Below are positions 24,430 through 36,924 of a DNA stretch of 64,000 nt, one piece after another. This stretch comes from Ephydatia muelleri (taxonomy: Eukaryota > Porifera > Demospongiae > Spongillida > Spongillidae), in NCBI GenBank assembly GCA_013339895.1, contig JABACO010000012.1:9489777-9553776 (forward strand). The letters are read 5' to 3'. How positions within the stretch are numbered: position 1 is the stretch's first letter; each line of letters opens with the position of its first letter. The notes below the pieces were generated by a model. It did no database searches, was not told where the DNA came from, and saw only the letters and a program-made list of their open reading frames with translations. The translations under genes and the position numbers were made by a program.

Positions 24430-25515
24430 TCAATCAGGACGGATTCCTTTTGCAGCTAATTCCTCCTTCACACGTCTCAGGTAGGTGTTGTCAGGGTAAC
24501 CAAATGCACTCCTATATAGATATAGATATAAGTGCATAAAACAAGGTTATAGCAGTCAGTGGCATAAATGCAAGGCGGAAAAACAAGAATGGTCAGCATA
24601 ACATATGACATGCCCTCCAACCTTCTGGTCATGGATCAATGGATGAGTAATGCGTGAAGTATGTAGTGCTCATTTGTTGTGCTTGCTCCTGTTCATTCCT
24701 TTTAGACTCTTAATACCTTATTATTATCAAATGTATAATGAAAGTGTTGCAATTCTGCTGCACAATCACATTCTCATAGGTAGCCTAAATAGTTAATCCA
24801 TGTTGCAATTGTTGAGCAAAATGAAATCAAACTTTAAGTACACAAGAGCCAAGTACTGCACACAATCTCTGAGACATCAATTAGTGGACCCAGTTAGCAA
24901 TTTGTCAGATTCAGTTTTAACTTACGATCCACCATAAATACACGTCTTGTGATGAATATCATTCCAGACGACAGTGTTCTGTTTTCCACTTGTGTGGGAA
25001 GTTCCAATAGTGAAGATCAGTTTAGCATCCCAGGCCTTCTGCAGTAACTGAATTTGAACACACCATGATGTCACTACAGTAATGATGTATCTATAGAGTA
25101 CTAATACCTTCGAAACTTCCCTTCCTTCCTGGTTGTCAGGGAGATAGGCAGTTCTATCTGTTCCAGTATAGTGCTGACCTGGATTGGGGTGTTGTGGTCC
25201 CTGTGTCCCATCAGGAATGTAGTAAGTAATAACAATTGTTCCACAACCAGAGTAGCCAGGCAGAGGAGTACGTTCATGCTGTTATACAGGGCAGCATGGT
25301 CAACTGTATGGACTTGACAACTGACTAACTACTCACCCTAATGTTCATGGTGCCATCAGGTTGGTTCCCCATGGCTCCTCCCCTCAGTACTGTCTTACAT
25401 GTGGGGCAATAAGGGGACACCTTCAGTGCCTTGTCCAGGCATGCTCTACAGTAGGCTTTATGACAGCATTCTAGTATAACAGGGTTCTCAGGTGGGCTCA
25501 GACAAATGGGACAAT
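24430..25515 (-). CDS. Gene C second RING and Deltex C-terminal domain
   Basis: Exons 25515-25337, 25278-25108, 25047-24926 and 24511-24430. The RING is [40 protein letters not shown]; it runs directly into [82 protein letters not shown] and [20 protein letters not shown]. This is a complete RING-DTC unit as in DTX family ligases, with the conserved His of the NAD+/ADP-ribose site. The introns are small (58-414 bases). Confidence 0.92.
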
Positions 25516-28500
25516 CTGTGACAGTAGAAGTGAAGGTAAAGACTACCCGCTGCCAAAGGTAACAAGTTTTACACTTCAGTAGTACATTACAAATCTGAAT
25601 TAAATAGTCTCAAACTGAGTTCAATAAAAATTTCATTATCGAGTAACTGATCAATAACAATAGTGAGCTATGAAGTTCTTAGTTTGAAAAAAAAAAATTT
25701 CAACAATCTATGTTTCATATTTACTAACAGCACATATATATATTACAGGCTAGGTTTATATAGTATTAGGTGTTTTTGTGTTCACATAAAATATATAATA
25801 AACCAGAAATCAGATAGTTATTTACAGAGTCATAACTACTTGAAATGCTGAAATGTTTTTTTTTAATGCCCTGCACAGCTAGTTCACTGCATGGACTGGT
25901 CTGATACCAGCTTTGCAAATAGGCTAGACTAACAATAATGTAGTTAAATTATCACTTACTGTCAGGTACATCAGCCTTCAAGTCTGTAGGTCTGTAGGGA
26001 GGGTTATCTACTGGAGTGCTGTAACCTGCATGCCCACCACCTACATGAGTCAGCAAAGCAAGATAAGAACTACCTACAACATTTACATGAGTAGCACAAC
26101 AGCCATGTTGAGTGAAAGTATGAATTAGCACACACACACACACATACAACCATGAGGCTCTTTATGAATCTGTGACAGTGAAAGTAAAGCAACATACTAT
26201 TAAAACACTTTTGCAAAAAAACTTGTATTCAGTATCCACCAATAGTAAACAAAGCTTACACCTTATGAAGACCCAATTTCCTCGCTGCTCATATAACTTT
26301 ATACAAAATGGATACTGCAGTGATGGATGTACAAGGGGGGGTGGGGCAGGGCAAGGGAGGAGGGGTTTTATCACTATCAATTGCATTTGTCTACGACTAA
26401 TTTCCTGGAAGGGAGGGGGGGGAGGGGTTAAACCTAGATACGCTACTGGATGGATTCTGTTCAAGAAACACAGCTGTAGCATGGTATTATTGTAGTAAAC
26501 ATGCGTTATTGAAAGTTCAACGTTTAATTTTTAATGAGATGTGTCAACAACTCTGTTTCTGTTTTGTATTTACTGTGCACACAAATTAATTACATAAACA
26601 ATCGTATTTTTCAGCCTTTCTTGATCTTTATTAATTAGCCTTGAGCATGCTTTATTTAGTTTTAACAGAGCATCTACGTAATTTCAAAACCCAAATTTGG
26701 GGTGCTTGTAACAGATCATAAAATTTGGAAACATAGATATGCATATATTATAGCTAAATTATATCAGAGATATCTGTGAGATGCAAGGAAACTGTTTACC
26801 ATTCCACTGGAAGAGAAATCCATCGTCAGAAAGACAAGCGGTTCCAGGGTTTGGTGCACTTCAGGTTTAGAGAAAATTGTGCCAACAGTGAAATAGCATA
26901 CTAAATCGAACAGATAGGTGAGTACTCAATGCCAGGTGAACAAAATAAAGACAGAGATTTCAAGCCTTGTACAGAGCAGCTATCTGGCGGGACACAGACA
27001 AAACCAAAGCACTCAATGATATTCGTCAAAAACATTTTTGGTCAGGTAAAAAATCAATAGTTCAATCGTATAAAGCCAAAGTACATTCTTGTGATTGTGA
27101 AGCAACACTTCAGGGAGGAAGATGTTTCTATCCCTTTAGAGATCCCTGCGACAAGTACATTACCAGTATCGTGTCGAACTTGATATGAAAGGTTAAGAAG
27201 GAGCCTCGGGGACATAGGAACATAATGCTATGTTAGGTTTACATGTATGTTATGTATAAAACTAGCCATGCCTTGGAACTATATGTAACGTAAATTTGTT
27301 TCCCACAAAGCTAACGGCAAAAGTGCTATAGCACTCGTTATACACGTGTATGCTGTAAAATCCCATCAGCTTATGAGCAATTGTCATAAGACTATGTCTA
27401 TTATAAACCTTTTATTTCGGTCGCAAACTGGAGGATCCTTGTGTGTCAGTGCTCTTGACTCAACCCAAGAGCTTAGAAGCATCTGCTTAGTTTTGCGTTG
27501 TGACATTCCAATGTCACTAGCACTAGCGTAACTTTGCAATGTGAACAACACGAGTGCTTTCAGTTGTAATGACGTAACTAAAACAGTTATTAAGAATTTA
27601 GGTAATTTGTCATGTATACATCGATGCACTCTGAGGTACATGTATCACTTTGTTTTTAATCGAAAAGGGTATGTATGAATAGTATCGTACTCACTGATAT
27701 AAAAATGGGGGGTTCCCCCCCCCCCCACCTTTAAAAGTGGGGGGGGGGGGGGGGGAGGGGGAAGGGCAGCTGCCCCCCCCCCCCCCCCCCCCCCTTTTCC
27801 TACGCCACTGTCCCAGCAATCATAAATTTCTACCACAACTGAGAGATGTAGACATGCATTGTGATAAGTACTAGCATAGATGACAGCCTCGGCATGCATG
27901 GACCCACTTATATGTGCCCCATTTTTGCAGCAATCTCATTTAACAGGTTATAGGTACCATGGATAGTAGATATATGCAACCACTAAATGAACTGATGGTA
28001 TGTTGTGTGGCGATAGGACCAAAGAATTTGTAGAACACACAGGTTTACAGATACAATCTTTCCTACCTGTTTGGAACGAGCTGAGTCATCAGATACTCAT
28101 GAAATAGCGGTGCCGTGGTCTCATCTACTCATTGTCTACCAGCCACAACAACCAGAAAAACGTCGGTCGTAACAGCAGTTATGTCCAAAGAATTTTCCTA
28201 TGAGGAAGCTTTAGAAGAGTCCAACAAGGTCTCCACTATTTTACCAACCAAGGGCACTATGACGGTCCCTACAATCATGCCTTCATTTAATGAAGCATCA
28301 GGCTCAAGCAAAGAAGATTTCCCTGAGGACAATATTCAGTGTAGCATTTATTGCAAACCAGGAAACAGCAAAGCTTGGCAACCACAAGATTCATCATCTC
28401 TGAAGAATTTTTTTAACAGGGTAAGAAGATTTCAGCCAATGTGGTATACTCAGTTTCTTTGGATAGCCCTTTGCCAGACCAAACGCAAAGCATTTTGCTT

Positions 28501-31500
28501 ATTTGCAAATCAAATGGTTTGATTGTATTCAGCAAATGCAGTACAAATTCAACATTTTTTTCTTCTGGATTTGATAATTGTAAGAAAGGAGCTGAAAATT
28601 TTCATCACGTGATCTCATAAGGAAGCTGCCCTGAAATGGAAGGCTTTTGGTTGTCCATCTGTAGGGGAGTGCTTAGATTCAGTATTGATTCATGATCAAA
28701 AGGAGAGAAGACTAGCTCTGGTCAAAGTAATTGATGCTATGAAGTACTTGCTTCAGTAAGGTTTGGCTTTACGTGGCCATGTGGTTGAAGAAGGGCAATT
28801 AATTCAGGTATGGGCAGCAGATCATCAAATTTTGTGAAGAAATTTTGTGAAGGAAAAAAAGTATCTATCACCTGTGATAATGAATGAGATAATCTCCTTG
28901 TTGGGTAAAAAAGTATTACATACTCTTTTGAGCAAAATTAATGAAAGCTCCCCATCATGGTACAGCATAATAGTTGATGAAACAAGTGATGCTTCCCTTA
29001 AGGAACAATTTAATCTGTCTGTAAGGTGGGTTGCTAATAGCTAAGTTGGCCATGAAGATCCACTTGGACTAGTTTGTTTACCTGATACAACTGCAGCAAC
29101 TATTTTTTTCTGTAGTTAGAGACATTTTGATTCGTTGCATTCTTCCCATGGAAATGTGTAGAGGTCAAGCATTAGATGGTGCTGCAAGTATGCAAGGCAT
29201 ATGAAAAGCTTTGATTAAAATGGAGAATCCTTTCAGTGCATTGTTTTGCACACTGTTTAAACCTTTGTTTACAAGAAGCAGGCAGAAAACTGGTGCTGCT
29301 AAGAGATGCAATAGACACTGTGCAAGAAATTGCAAAGCTAATAATATTTTCTCCAAAAAGATCCAACCTTTTAAATGAGAAGTTAGTCCAACGTGAAGCA
29401 GGTCATACAGAAGTAAGTATTAGATTATTGTGTCCTACAAGGTGGGCAGCAAGATCTGATGCAATCAACGCTGCTTTGAAAGATTATTGAAGCTATGGAA
29501 GAAACAAATCTTACTACAAGAGATGAGTATGGTTTAAAAGCAGGAGGGTTACTACAAGAGATGAGTATGGTTTAAAAGCAGGAGGGTTACTACAAGAGAT
29601 GAGTATGGTTTAAAAGCAGGAGGGTTACTAAATTCTCTGCAAACGTTTTGCATCTTCTTTGGTCTGAGACTAAGCTGTATTCTTTTTACTAGAACTGAAG
29701 AGGTATCTCGAGGACTTCAGACCAAAGATACATGTCTGCAAGATGCATTGAAGGCTATATGACTTTTAAAGGTTTTTTATCAAAGCCAGAGGAATGAAAG
29801 CGCATTTGTCCAATTTTACAGCAGTGTTTTCCAAATAGCTGAACAACTTAAAATTGGTCTTCCTAAGCTTCCACGATACAGAAGAGCTCCATCTTGGCTA
29901 GATGAGGGAAGCCTTTCACATAAGTATACTACTCTTGAAGAATTTTACAGGATACAATACTTCGAAGCATTAGATCTACTTGTAATGGAGTTGGAAGACA
30001 GATTTGAACAAAAAGAGTTCATTAATCCAGTACTTGCCCTTGAAGAACTGCTGTTGAGGGCTGCTAATGTTCAAGAATTTTGTAACCAAATAAAGGAAGT
30101 GAATGAATCTGTATACAAGAAGGATTTAATTTCAGCCAACTTCAAACCCAGTTACTCATTCTGCTACAGGTAATAAAAGAATCGTCACCAAGTGTTAAGA
30201 AAGTCGCAGCCATTAGAACAATAAGTGAAGCAATGGAGAGTGAAAGAGTACATAAAATTTACTGCCTGAAGTATATAAATTGATTCATCTGTACTTTACA
30301 GTTCCAGTAACTACTTCAACATCGGAAAGGGCGTTTTCTGTATTGAAGCGATTGTTAATGTATTTGCGTTCCACAATGACTGAAGAAAGGTTGAATAACT
30401 GCTTTCTTATGCATGTGCATAAAGATATCACAGACACTTTGGACAGCAATGAAATTGCTAATAACTTTGTTACTGCATGTAATGATCGCAGGAAGTATTT
30501 TGGATCCTTTTAGTGTTTATAGTTATTCTAATCACGTATGTGTAATTTTAATGAATTACACTGATTCAAGCGTAGTTTTCGAACTGCAAAAAGCATTGGC
30601 TTCTGTTCTATCATCGTAAATGCAAAACGTGTTGGCTTCTGGGGCACAGTCACATGCAGACTCTGATGGGGCTTCCCATACCCCTGTAGCTGGACTGGAG
30701 GGGTACCCCCCTCCAGCACCAACCATCAAAATTTCCCCCCCCCCCCCCTCCACTTTTAAACTCCTTCCTATGCCACTGTGGGGTGATTGAGAACTAATGT
30801 GTTGGGAGACAACAACACATCACAAAAAGATGGTTCAGAAGAATCAGAAAGAAGACTCATGCCTCGTATCTCCAGGCAATCTCTTCTAGGTGTCCTCATT
30901 TTGCTATAACGTCATCATTTTGGTAGGGCATAATGATTTTAAAAGACACTCGGGATGCCATTTGTCGCAATAAGTTTCACAAGCCACATTGATATCGCCT
31001 CGCAGTAGGAAGCAAAAGGTGCTACATTGCGAGTGGTTCGAAACTCACCTTTTGCGATCTTTCACAGGCAAACAATAAAACTAATGCCACAGAAGTATCA
31101 ATTGTCTCTATTACAACTAACAGCTATACAGTATGCCATTTCCCATTTCTAATTGCGTATAAACATCCAAAATGCGTGTAAACATACCAGTGACGTCAAA
31201 CATTGCAAACTTTAATTTAAAATGGCACCCAAAAGAGGGCAGAACTTATGCATTATCTTCATTATAGCTAAAAACATTAATTGCACTGAGAATTTCATTA
31301 TGCTTATGATTACAATGATTTAATCATAGGTTGTCCGACGTTAAACTGGTTTAACAAAGTCCATTTAACACTATTTCAGTGCGATTCTATACCTCTTTTT
31401 GAAGGCATATTTATATTTAAAGCTATACTTCAGCTGCAAATCTCATTAGCTTGGAGCGCCAGAGGTTGTTTTTTCGCCTTTGCTTTTCGTTACTCCTGTG

Positions 31501-34500
31501 TTTATAACTTCGTATGCTGGTGAAGGTGTATAGCCTTTAAGCGATTGTAAATGTGTTTTTTGTTAAGTTGAAGCTTAAAAAAGAGCTACAGTGTACAGCT
31601 TCACTATCTAGCTAGAAGATTGCTACGTCTTTTTTTGTTGTTTTGTGACACAGACAACTACATGTAGGCAAAATTACAATGTAGGCAGTATTAGCAGAGA
31701 TAATATATCAATTATCTCTGGCATTAGAGACACGATAGTTTCGACGGGTTTCAAAGGCCAAATCTGGGCTTATAACTCTTCTGACAATGCAAAATAGTGA
31801 CACTCATGCTTGAGAAATTAGTCTGGATCAGTCAACGATCAAAAGTGCGAGCGATGAGGTATAGGAAAAACAGTTTTTTTAATGTTAAACTAGTTTAACA
31901 CACGATCTAACAGCGAACGGTCAATCTATGATTAAGATGATTCAGTTTTTCCATGAATAGGCCCGATTAATGGGTGCAACAGTGCGCACTTGTTAACATA
32001 ATTATAGTACATTATGCTACTATTCAAATGCTACAATGACTGCTGTTATTATTTTAACCCACTGCTAATGGTTGCGAATATGAGTAGCACACACACACAC
32101 ACACACACACACACAACACACACACACATGCACAGAGCCATGTTGAGTGTGAGTAATCATAACACTGTCAACAGGTACTTCAATCTGTTTGAGTTTGCAT
32201 TATTTAAAATATATATATACAGTCATTACCTTGGTAAGAAGAGACATCACTAACACCTGCAGTATATGTGGAACTGTACAAGAGAGACAATCATTCAGAC
32301 ATGCCAACACATATAGAACAACCATACCCATTGTTAAGATCTGGATATTTTATATCTGAAGGTAAAACAATGCAAATGACACTTGATTATTAATTTCAAA
32401 TGTAATAGATCTACCTCCAACTGCTCCGCCAGATGCAGCTCCCAAACTTCCCCTCTTTACTCCATCAGTTACTGTGGGGATGCTTGTGACTCCTTTCTTC
32501 CTCTGGTTGAAGTATTTGGCAAAGCAGTCGAAGGTGGGACTATCGATGATCACAATTCTGATGTCCCCCAGGACTGGAGGTCTGCTGGTGAACTGATGGT
32601 TGATGATGGTATCAATGATCACCTCAGCCACCAGTCCTGTATCTACTCCATAGATTCCACTGCTGATGGCTGGGAAGGCTATGGATAGAATGCCATTCAT
32701 TTCTGCTGTTACCAGAGCTTTTTTGATGATTTGTTCAATCAATCTTCTACAGTCTTTAAGTGAGTATTCCCTGGCTCTGGGTCCAACAACATGATAGACC
32801 CGTTTACATTTCAGGGCCCCTCCCCCACTAGCAGTCACAGCCACATCTCCCATCTGAACCAGTCCACGGGCAGTTATGTAAGCATTGGACACATCTTGTA
32901 GACCTCCACCTGATGCTTTATTAAGGGCCCCAGCCACTCCTGATCCATGGCTAAGCTGCTCATTTGCTGCGTTGACAATCACCTCCACATCTTCAGCAAC
33001 TATATCACTCTGCTTCAAAGACAACACTCTGTGGCTACAGAACTTCATAGCAAAAAGAGGTGGCTTATGCTTTGAAGATTTTGCTCTATCCAAACATTCC
33101 TTCAGGTCCTTCATGGCTGTGTCAAAATGTCGTGGTGAACTACAGATCAACCTGACCAAGTGCTTTTCCTCCATGTAGATAAAGACACACTGGTTATGCC
33201 TGGAATTCAGTTTGACAACTAAATACAGCACAATATTTGAGTCGAGGATTGGAGCAAGTTGAATGTCTTCAGCTTTGAACTGAGCTGGAGATATTGCCTT
33301 CTGGTATGCAGATTGGAATTTGGTGACACATTCATCCACAGCCTCAGGTGTAGGTCCTTGGATGATGGCAGTACACTCTGAAGGCTTGTACACCACTCCT
33401 TCAATGTCCCCATCAGGAAGCTTCTCCAACAGGTAAAGGACATCTGGACTGAGGTTGGGAAGTGGCATCGTGTGAAGAGGTTTGAGGGGTGGACCCCTTG
33501 TGACATCTAATGCAGAGCTAGTTGACCCTACAATACAGGAAGACCACCTATTAGATACAATTAACACTGTACCTCCATCATGCCAACAAATATCGATCTG
33601 CCTCTGATATATGAGTATATATGACCCTTTAAAACATGTGAATTGCTTAAAAAAATGGGATTGAATGGCTATATACATGTAGACACTTATTGTACACAGA
33701 TCATGCAAACACCAAACAAGGCTAACAAAAAACATGCATGTTCAAGGAACTCCATTCCTTTTGTCCTAATGTATATCAGTGCCGGACCATGGTTAATAAA
33801 TGCTGCTGGCCAGGTAAGTTATACAGGCTTGAACTTACTAAACTCCAGACTGCCTAAATGCAGACATATGACACTTCATATTGGTGCACTGAAATGCACT
33901 AACAGTTATCATTTGCCCAACTTTGCAGGGCAAAACAATGACTCTCCTATAATATCTGATGATGCCATAGCAACCAATGCTTTAGTGTCCCATGCTGTTC
34001 CTTACCACACTCCACTCCAGCCATCACTCCCTCTGCCAGGTCTGTTCTTCCCATCCTCCCCAAGGCACTGGACAACATCTGTCTTGAAGCTGCCATGGCT
34101 CCATGGATCCAGTGCTTGATCACCTCCACCATGCACACCTCTGGTGGACCTTGGATGGCATCCAAGATGACTGGCTGCAGACCTAGACCACTCCCTAGCT
34201 CCTTCCATTGGCCTGATATAGTGGACACAGCAGCTATGATATTGGAGAGGTCATATGAACTGGCTATAATGGAGAAGAAGAGAGATAGCTGAGGGTTTGA
34301 AGCAATGATGGACCACATACCTCCACCAGAACCATTAGTAGCGGATACTTGTCCTTGTGAGCTGCCTGGGGCCTCTAAAAAGAAGGGGATATTTACTTGA
34401 TGGCATCAGTAGATGTGATGTATGGAGGATGTCTATTAGTCACTGGTCATAGTTCCTGGATACCAGTTGCATGCATGTAAACCTACCTTCATCTGTACCA

Positions 34501-36595
34501 TGTGGTGGTACTGCCAATTGGTTGTGTCATACGCAACCAATAGAATACTTACGGTCAGCTGCAGCTGTCCCCTCTGGAATGGAGGGAGGTGAGTGTGGAG
34601 ATGCACCAGTCACAGCAGGCTCTAGCTCTGAGCCTGCACCAACAAATACAGGTGCAGAGAATCAGTCATACGAAATAATGCACAGGAAAGCCATCTTCTT
34701 TTATTGTTACGATTACAACAAACATTGTATGCTAAACTATCTCCTGCATGGCACTACCCATCTCACATAGACGAACTCTACTCTTAGAATTGCACATAAC
34801 CATGTTTAGCACTTTTTCTCCAAGCTGGAGTTACCCAGTTACCACAAGATACACTGCATCACTTTTGATATTAGTTTTGTGCAACACAGAAGGTTGACTC
34901 ATAAGGTCATAGAACATAGTATACAGTGTATTTGAGCTCATAGTCAAAAGTCCCTAATTTGTCTATCAGTTTAAATCCACACATTCAACTGTATGTCTAC
35001 ATTCAAACCAGTTGTGTGTACATGTGCAAACAATACAGTGTGTCCCATGTGGTCACAACTGTATCATCTTCATTATCACATACACAATCATGTGGTTTCA
35101 TGATTGTCACAACTGCCCTACCAAAGCAAAACAGGGGTGGGAAGTTATTCCCCCAATGTCATTCCCCCTTCCATTCCTAATACCCCCCCACCTCTCTCCC
35201 TCCTATCTATTGCCCATACCAGGAAATGAGGTTGCTAGTCTTGCATCAAACAGAAAATCACCACCAGTTGTAGTAACAGTGAGATGACAGACTCCCATGG
35301 GTTCAATAGAACAAGAGGCACTGGGTACCTGCTTGAGATAAGCGTCCAATCTCTGTTGCAGTCTTTTGCCCTCTTCCCTCAGCTGCTCAATACGAGCACA
35401 AACAAGTTGCTTCATGGACACAAACTCCTCATCACATGAATGCTCCTCCAGGCACTTCACAAAACTTTGTACTGCCCCAATGCGGATTTGAAATAGTTTC
35501 ATCTGTCTCGCTTGATTGTGTGAATCCCCAAGTCTATCGTCGAACAACTTATTTATTTTATCTTGTACCTCAGTTTCTTTCTCTCTAATAAACTGAACAA
35601 GATTACGAAATGCAACCTCTACAGATGCCTTAAACCTTTGGTCACACTCCAACAGTGCTGTTCCTTTGTCTTTCAGCATCTCCATGGCAACTTGTAGCTC
35701 ACGTTCGCATCGCACAAAGGAGACCATCTCACCTGAGACATCTACCTCTCCAGGACTGTGTACCTTTGCTTCTTGTACAAATGAGGTCACTGCTTTGCAA
35801 ACATCCTCCTTAAAAGGAGTGACACAATCTTTCAAGCGCTTCACCTGATGCTGGGGCTGTGGGTGCTCTAAGAAGCCACACTCATAACACAAAAGACTCT
35901 CACAGCTGCAACAGTAAAGTTCCAATTTTCTTGATGTGTGCTTGGAGCACATGGATCGTGCAGCTTTGCTGCGAAAATTACATCTATCCAACTCTTTTAT
36001 TGTTGTGACTTCATGCTCCTTGAGAACTTTCAGTACGTCATGGCTCTTACAGCAGTCCTCACATTGGAATAAGGCACAGTCAGTGCAATATGCTGTTGCA
36101 TCCTTAGAACCACAATTGTCACAAAAAATATTGTTTTCGTGAGCTCTCTTCAACGTCTGAGTGACATCAATCATATTAGAAATAAAGGAAGCTGTTGGCA
36201 GCTTGGTCACATCCTCCTGAGGTAGGAGAGCTGGGGTTTCACAGAGAGTACAGCAGACTCCGCCATCTTTACTTGGTTTAAGGGCCTCAATACAGGCCTT
36301 GCACATGATATGTAGGCATGGCAACACTCTGGGGTGTTCGTATGGTTTATTGCACGATTGACACGTCAGCTTCTCCAACCTGCAAGGGACGATTATAGGG
36401 AGGAGGTTAAGAAACGCCCAAATCAAGCTCCAACACCACGAAAATCTACCTTCGCAGCACAGGATTGATTATTATAATAAAATAAAACTAACGCACGCAA
36501 CGATGTGTTTCTACAGTACTTCGAGTGAAAAGAGGCCTCTCGGCTTAAGTTCTTGATATGCGAGACGATCACCATGTCTGGCTGTCGTCCGCCAT
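24430..36595 (-). CDS. Gene C: RING-B-box-coiled coil-Death-macro-RING-Deltex fusion
   Basis: Thirteen minus-strand exons: 36595-36573, 36379-35220, 34633-34553, 34510-34487, 34374-34321, 34263-34006, 33527-32415, 32256-32230, 26040-25960, 25515-25337, 25278-25108, 25047-24926, 24511-24430. They sum to 3375 bases (1124 residues plus stop), and every junction keeps the frame. Order by residue: RING 11-60, B-boxes about 95-195, coiled coil 200-390, Pro/Ser linkers to 447, Death 447-533, KH-like 555-625, macro 705-880, second RING 941-985, DTC 985-1124. Predicted role: an E3 ubiquitin ligase that also binds ADP-ribose and a Death-domain partner. Vertebrate DTX3L/PARP9 are the nearest functional analogy. 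The start (MADDSQTW) is inferred from ATG context and a phase-2 donor that matches the next exon. Introns are short except for 6.2 kb at 26041-32229, which holds a hAT remnant. Confidence 0.88.
25960..26040 (-). CDS. Gene C linker exon before the RING-DTC unit
   Basis: Eighty-one bases, phase 1-1, encoding [28 protein letters not shown]. It lies across the 6.2-kb intron from the 27-base exon at 32256-32230 (GVSDVSSYQ), which is also phase 1-1. Confidence 0.7.
26308..26457. mobile_element. hAT-like MITE
   Basis: About 135 bases with ends cagtgatggatgtacaagg and, in reverse complement, cagtagcgtatctagg, and with G-rich subtermini. The 8-base flanks atggatac and atggattc match at seven positions, which fits a hAT-type 8-bp target-site duplication. 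It lies in gene C's large intron. Confidence 0.55.
27700..27810. repeat. Solo hAT end with poly-G/poly-C runs
   Basis: The sequence ends in ttttcctacgccactg at 27795-27810, the reverse complement of the common hAT terminus CAGTGGCGTAGGAAAA. It is preceded by long G and C homopolymers that could form a hairpin. The matching left terminus was not found. Confidence 0.6.
28115..30778 (+). mobile_element. hAT transposase remnant (TTF zinc finger, DUF4371-like, hATC)
   Basis: Plus-strand fragments in order: [20 protein letters not shown] with FCLFANQ (TTF-type zinc-finger region, 28395-28515), [20 protein letters not shown] and [20 protein letters not shown] (RNase H-like core with the catalytic-type DET, 28860-29040), [20 protein letters not shown] and [14 protein letters not shown] (29236-29485), and [20 protein letters not shown] (hATC dimerisation, 30310-30380). 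Several frame changes and stops make it inactive. The right end is ttcctatgccactg at 30765-30778. It occupies gene C's 6-kb intron on the opposite strand. Confidence 0.85.
29513..29630 (+). repeat. 38-base triplication inside the hAT ORF
   Basis: The unit ttactacaagagatgagtat plus ggtttaaaagcaggaggg occurs three times in tandem without visible change. As 38 is not a multiple of three, the array shifts the transposase frame. Confidence 0.95.
31325..31932. repeat. Foldback element with TAATCATAG ends
   Basis: The left end (taatcataggttg, then ttaaactggtttaac) is matched in reverse complement by the right end (gttaaactagtttaac ... caatctatgatta), with a further inner match at ctatacctctttttg versus aaaacagttttttt/ggtatag. 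The interior shows no ORF. It lies in gene C's large intron next to the hAT remnant. Confidence 0.6.
32090..32128. repeat. (CA)n microsatellite
   Basis: A CA run, just before the 27-base gene C exon at 32230-32256. Confidence 0.9.
32415..33527 (-). CDS. Gene C KH-like and macro exon
   Basis: A 1113-base phase 1-1 exon. The N-terminal block [20 protein letters not shown] with [20 protein letters not shown] resembles the KH/RRM-like repeats before macro domains in PARP14-type proteins. A second alpha/beta block ([20 protein letters not shown]) follows. The macro fold has [48 protein letters not shown] and [14 protein letters not shown]. Both ADP-ribose loops are intact (GSGVAGAL and SSGIYG). 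Expected role: ADP-ribose recognition or hydrolysis. Confidence 0.88.
34006..34633 (-). CDS. Gene C linker and Death-domain exons
   Basis: Three short linker exons (81, 24 and 54 bases), then the 258-base Death exon 34263-34006. The linkers encode [28 protein letters not shown] and [17 protein letters not shown]. The Death fold carries [18 protein letters not shown] and [17 protein letters not shown]. All are phase 1 at both ends. Death domains form homotypic oligomers in immune and apoptotic signalling. Confidence 0.85.
35220..36379 (-). CDS. Gene C TRIM-like exon
   Basis: A single 1160-base exon. [38 protein letters not shown]-box 1: [17 protein letters not shown] with [13 protein letters not shown]-box 2: [31 protein letters not shown]. 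Then a long alpha-helical coiled coil ([40 protein letters not shown]) and a beta-rich end ([20 protein letters not shown]). TRIM modules dimerise through the coiled coil and catalyse ubiquitin transfer through the RING. Confidence 0.9.
36573..36595 (-). CDS. Gene C predicted first coding exon
   Basis: ATG GCG GAC GAC AGC CAG ACA TG followed by a GTGATC donor. Joining to the acceptor at 36379 gives [17 protein letters not shown], with the RING cysteines arriving immediately, as is normal for TRIM proteins. The ATG sits in an ATATGG context. No other in-frame ATG precedes the RING. Confidence 0.6.
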
Positions 36596-36924
36596 ATTGC
36601 CATGTTTTATGATAACATAAAAGACAAAACGTAACGCAGCACGCCTAACCAGCCTGCATTTTAGGGTGCCTTGCTGAGAGCCGGTTTTCGGAAGCTTTGG
36701 TCTTCTATACAATTAAATGACATAGCTACGGTAACGTTGCTCTACCTACTCAGCAAGTCTACAAACAAAAAAAAAAAAAAAGGAAACCAAGAAACTGTCA
36801 GCTTACGGAAGGTTGCTCTGCTTTTCCGCCATTGTATGATTTCAGGGCAAATCCCTTTCTCTCTTTCTAATTAATCATTTTAATGATGCAATTTTTAAAT
36901 AATTCAATTACACATGACAAATGT

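Noticed and set aside
26967-27188. 73-residue frame in gene C's intron
   Set aside because: No recognisable domain, plus strand inside a transposon-rich intron, no splice support.
32885-33178. Plus-strand frames opposite the macro exons
   Set aside because: They are antisense shadows of the minus-strand macro exon.
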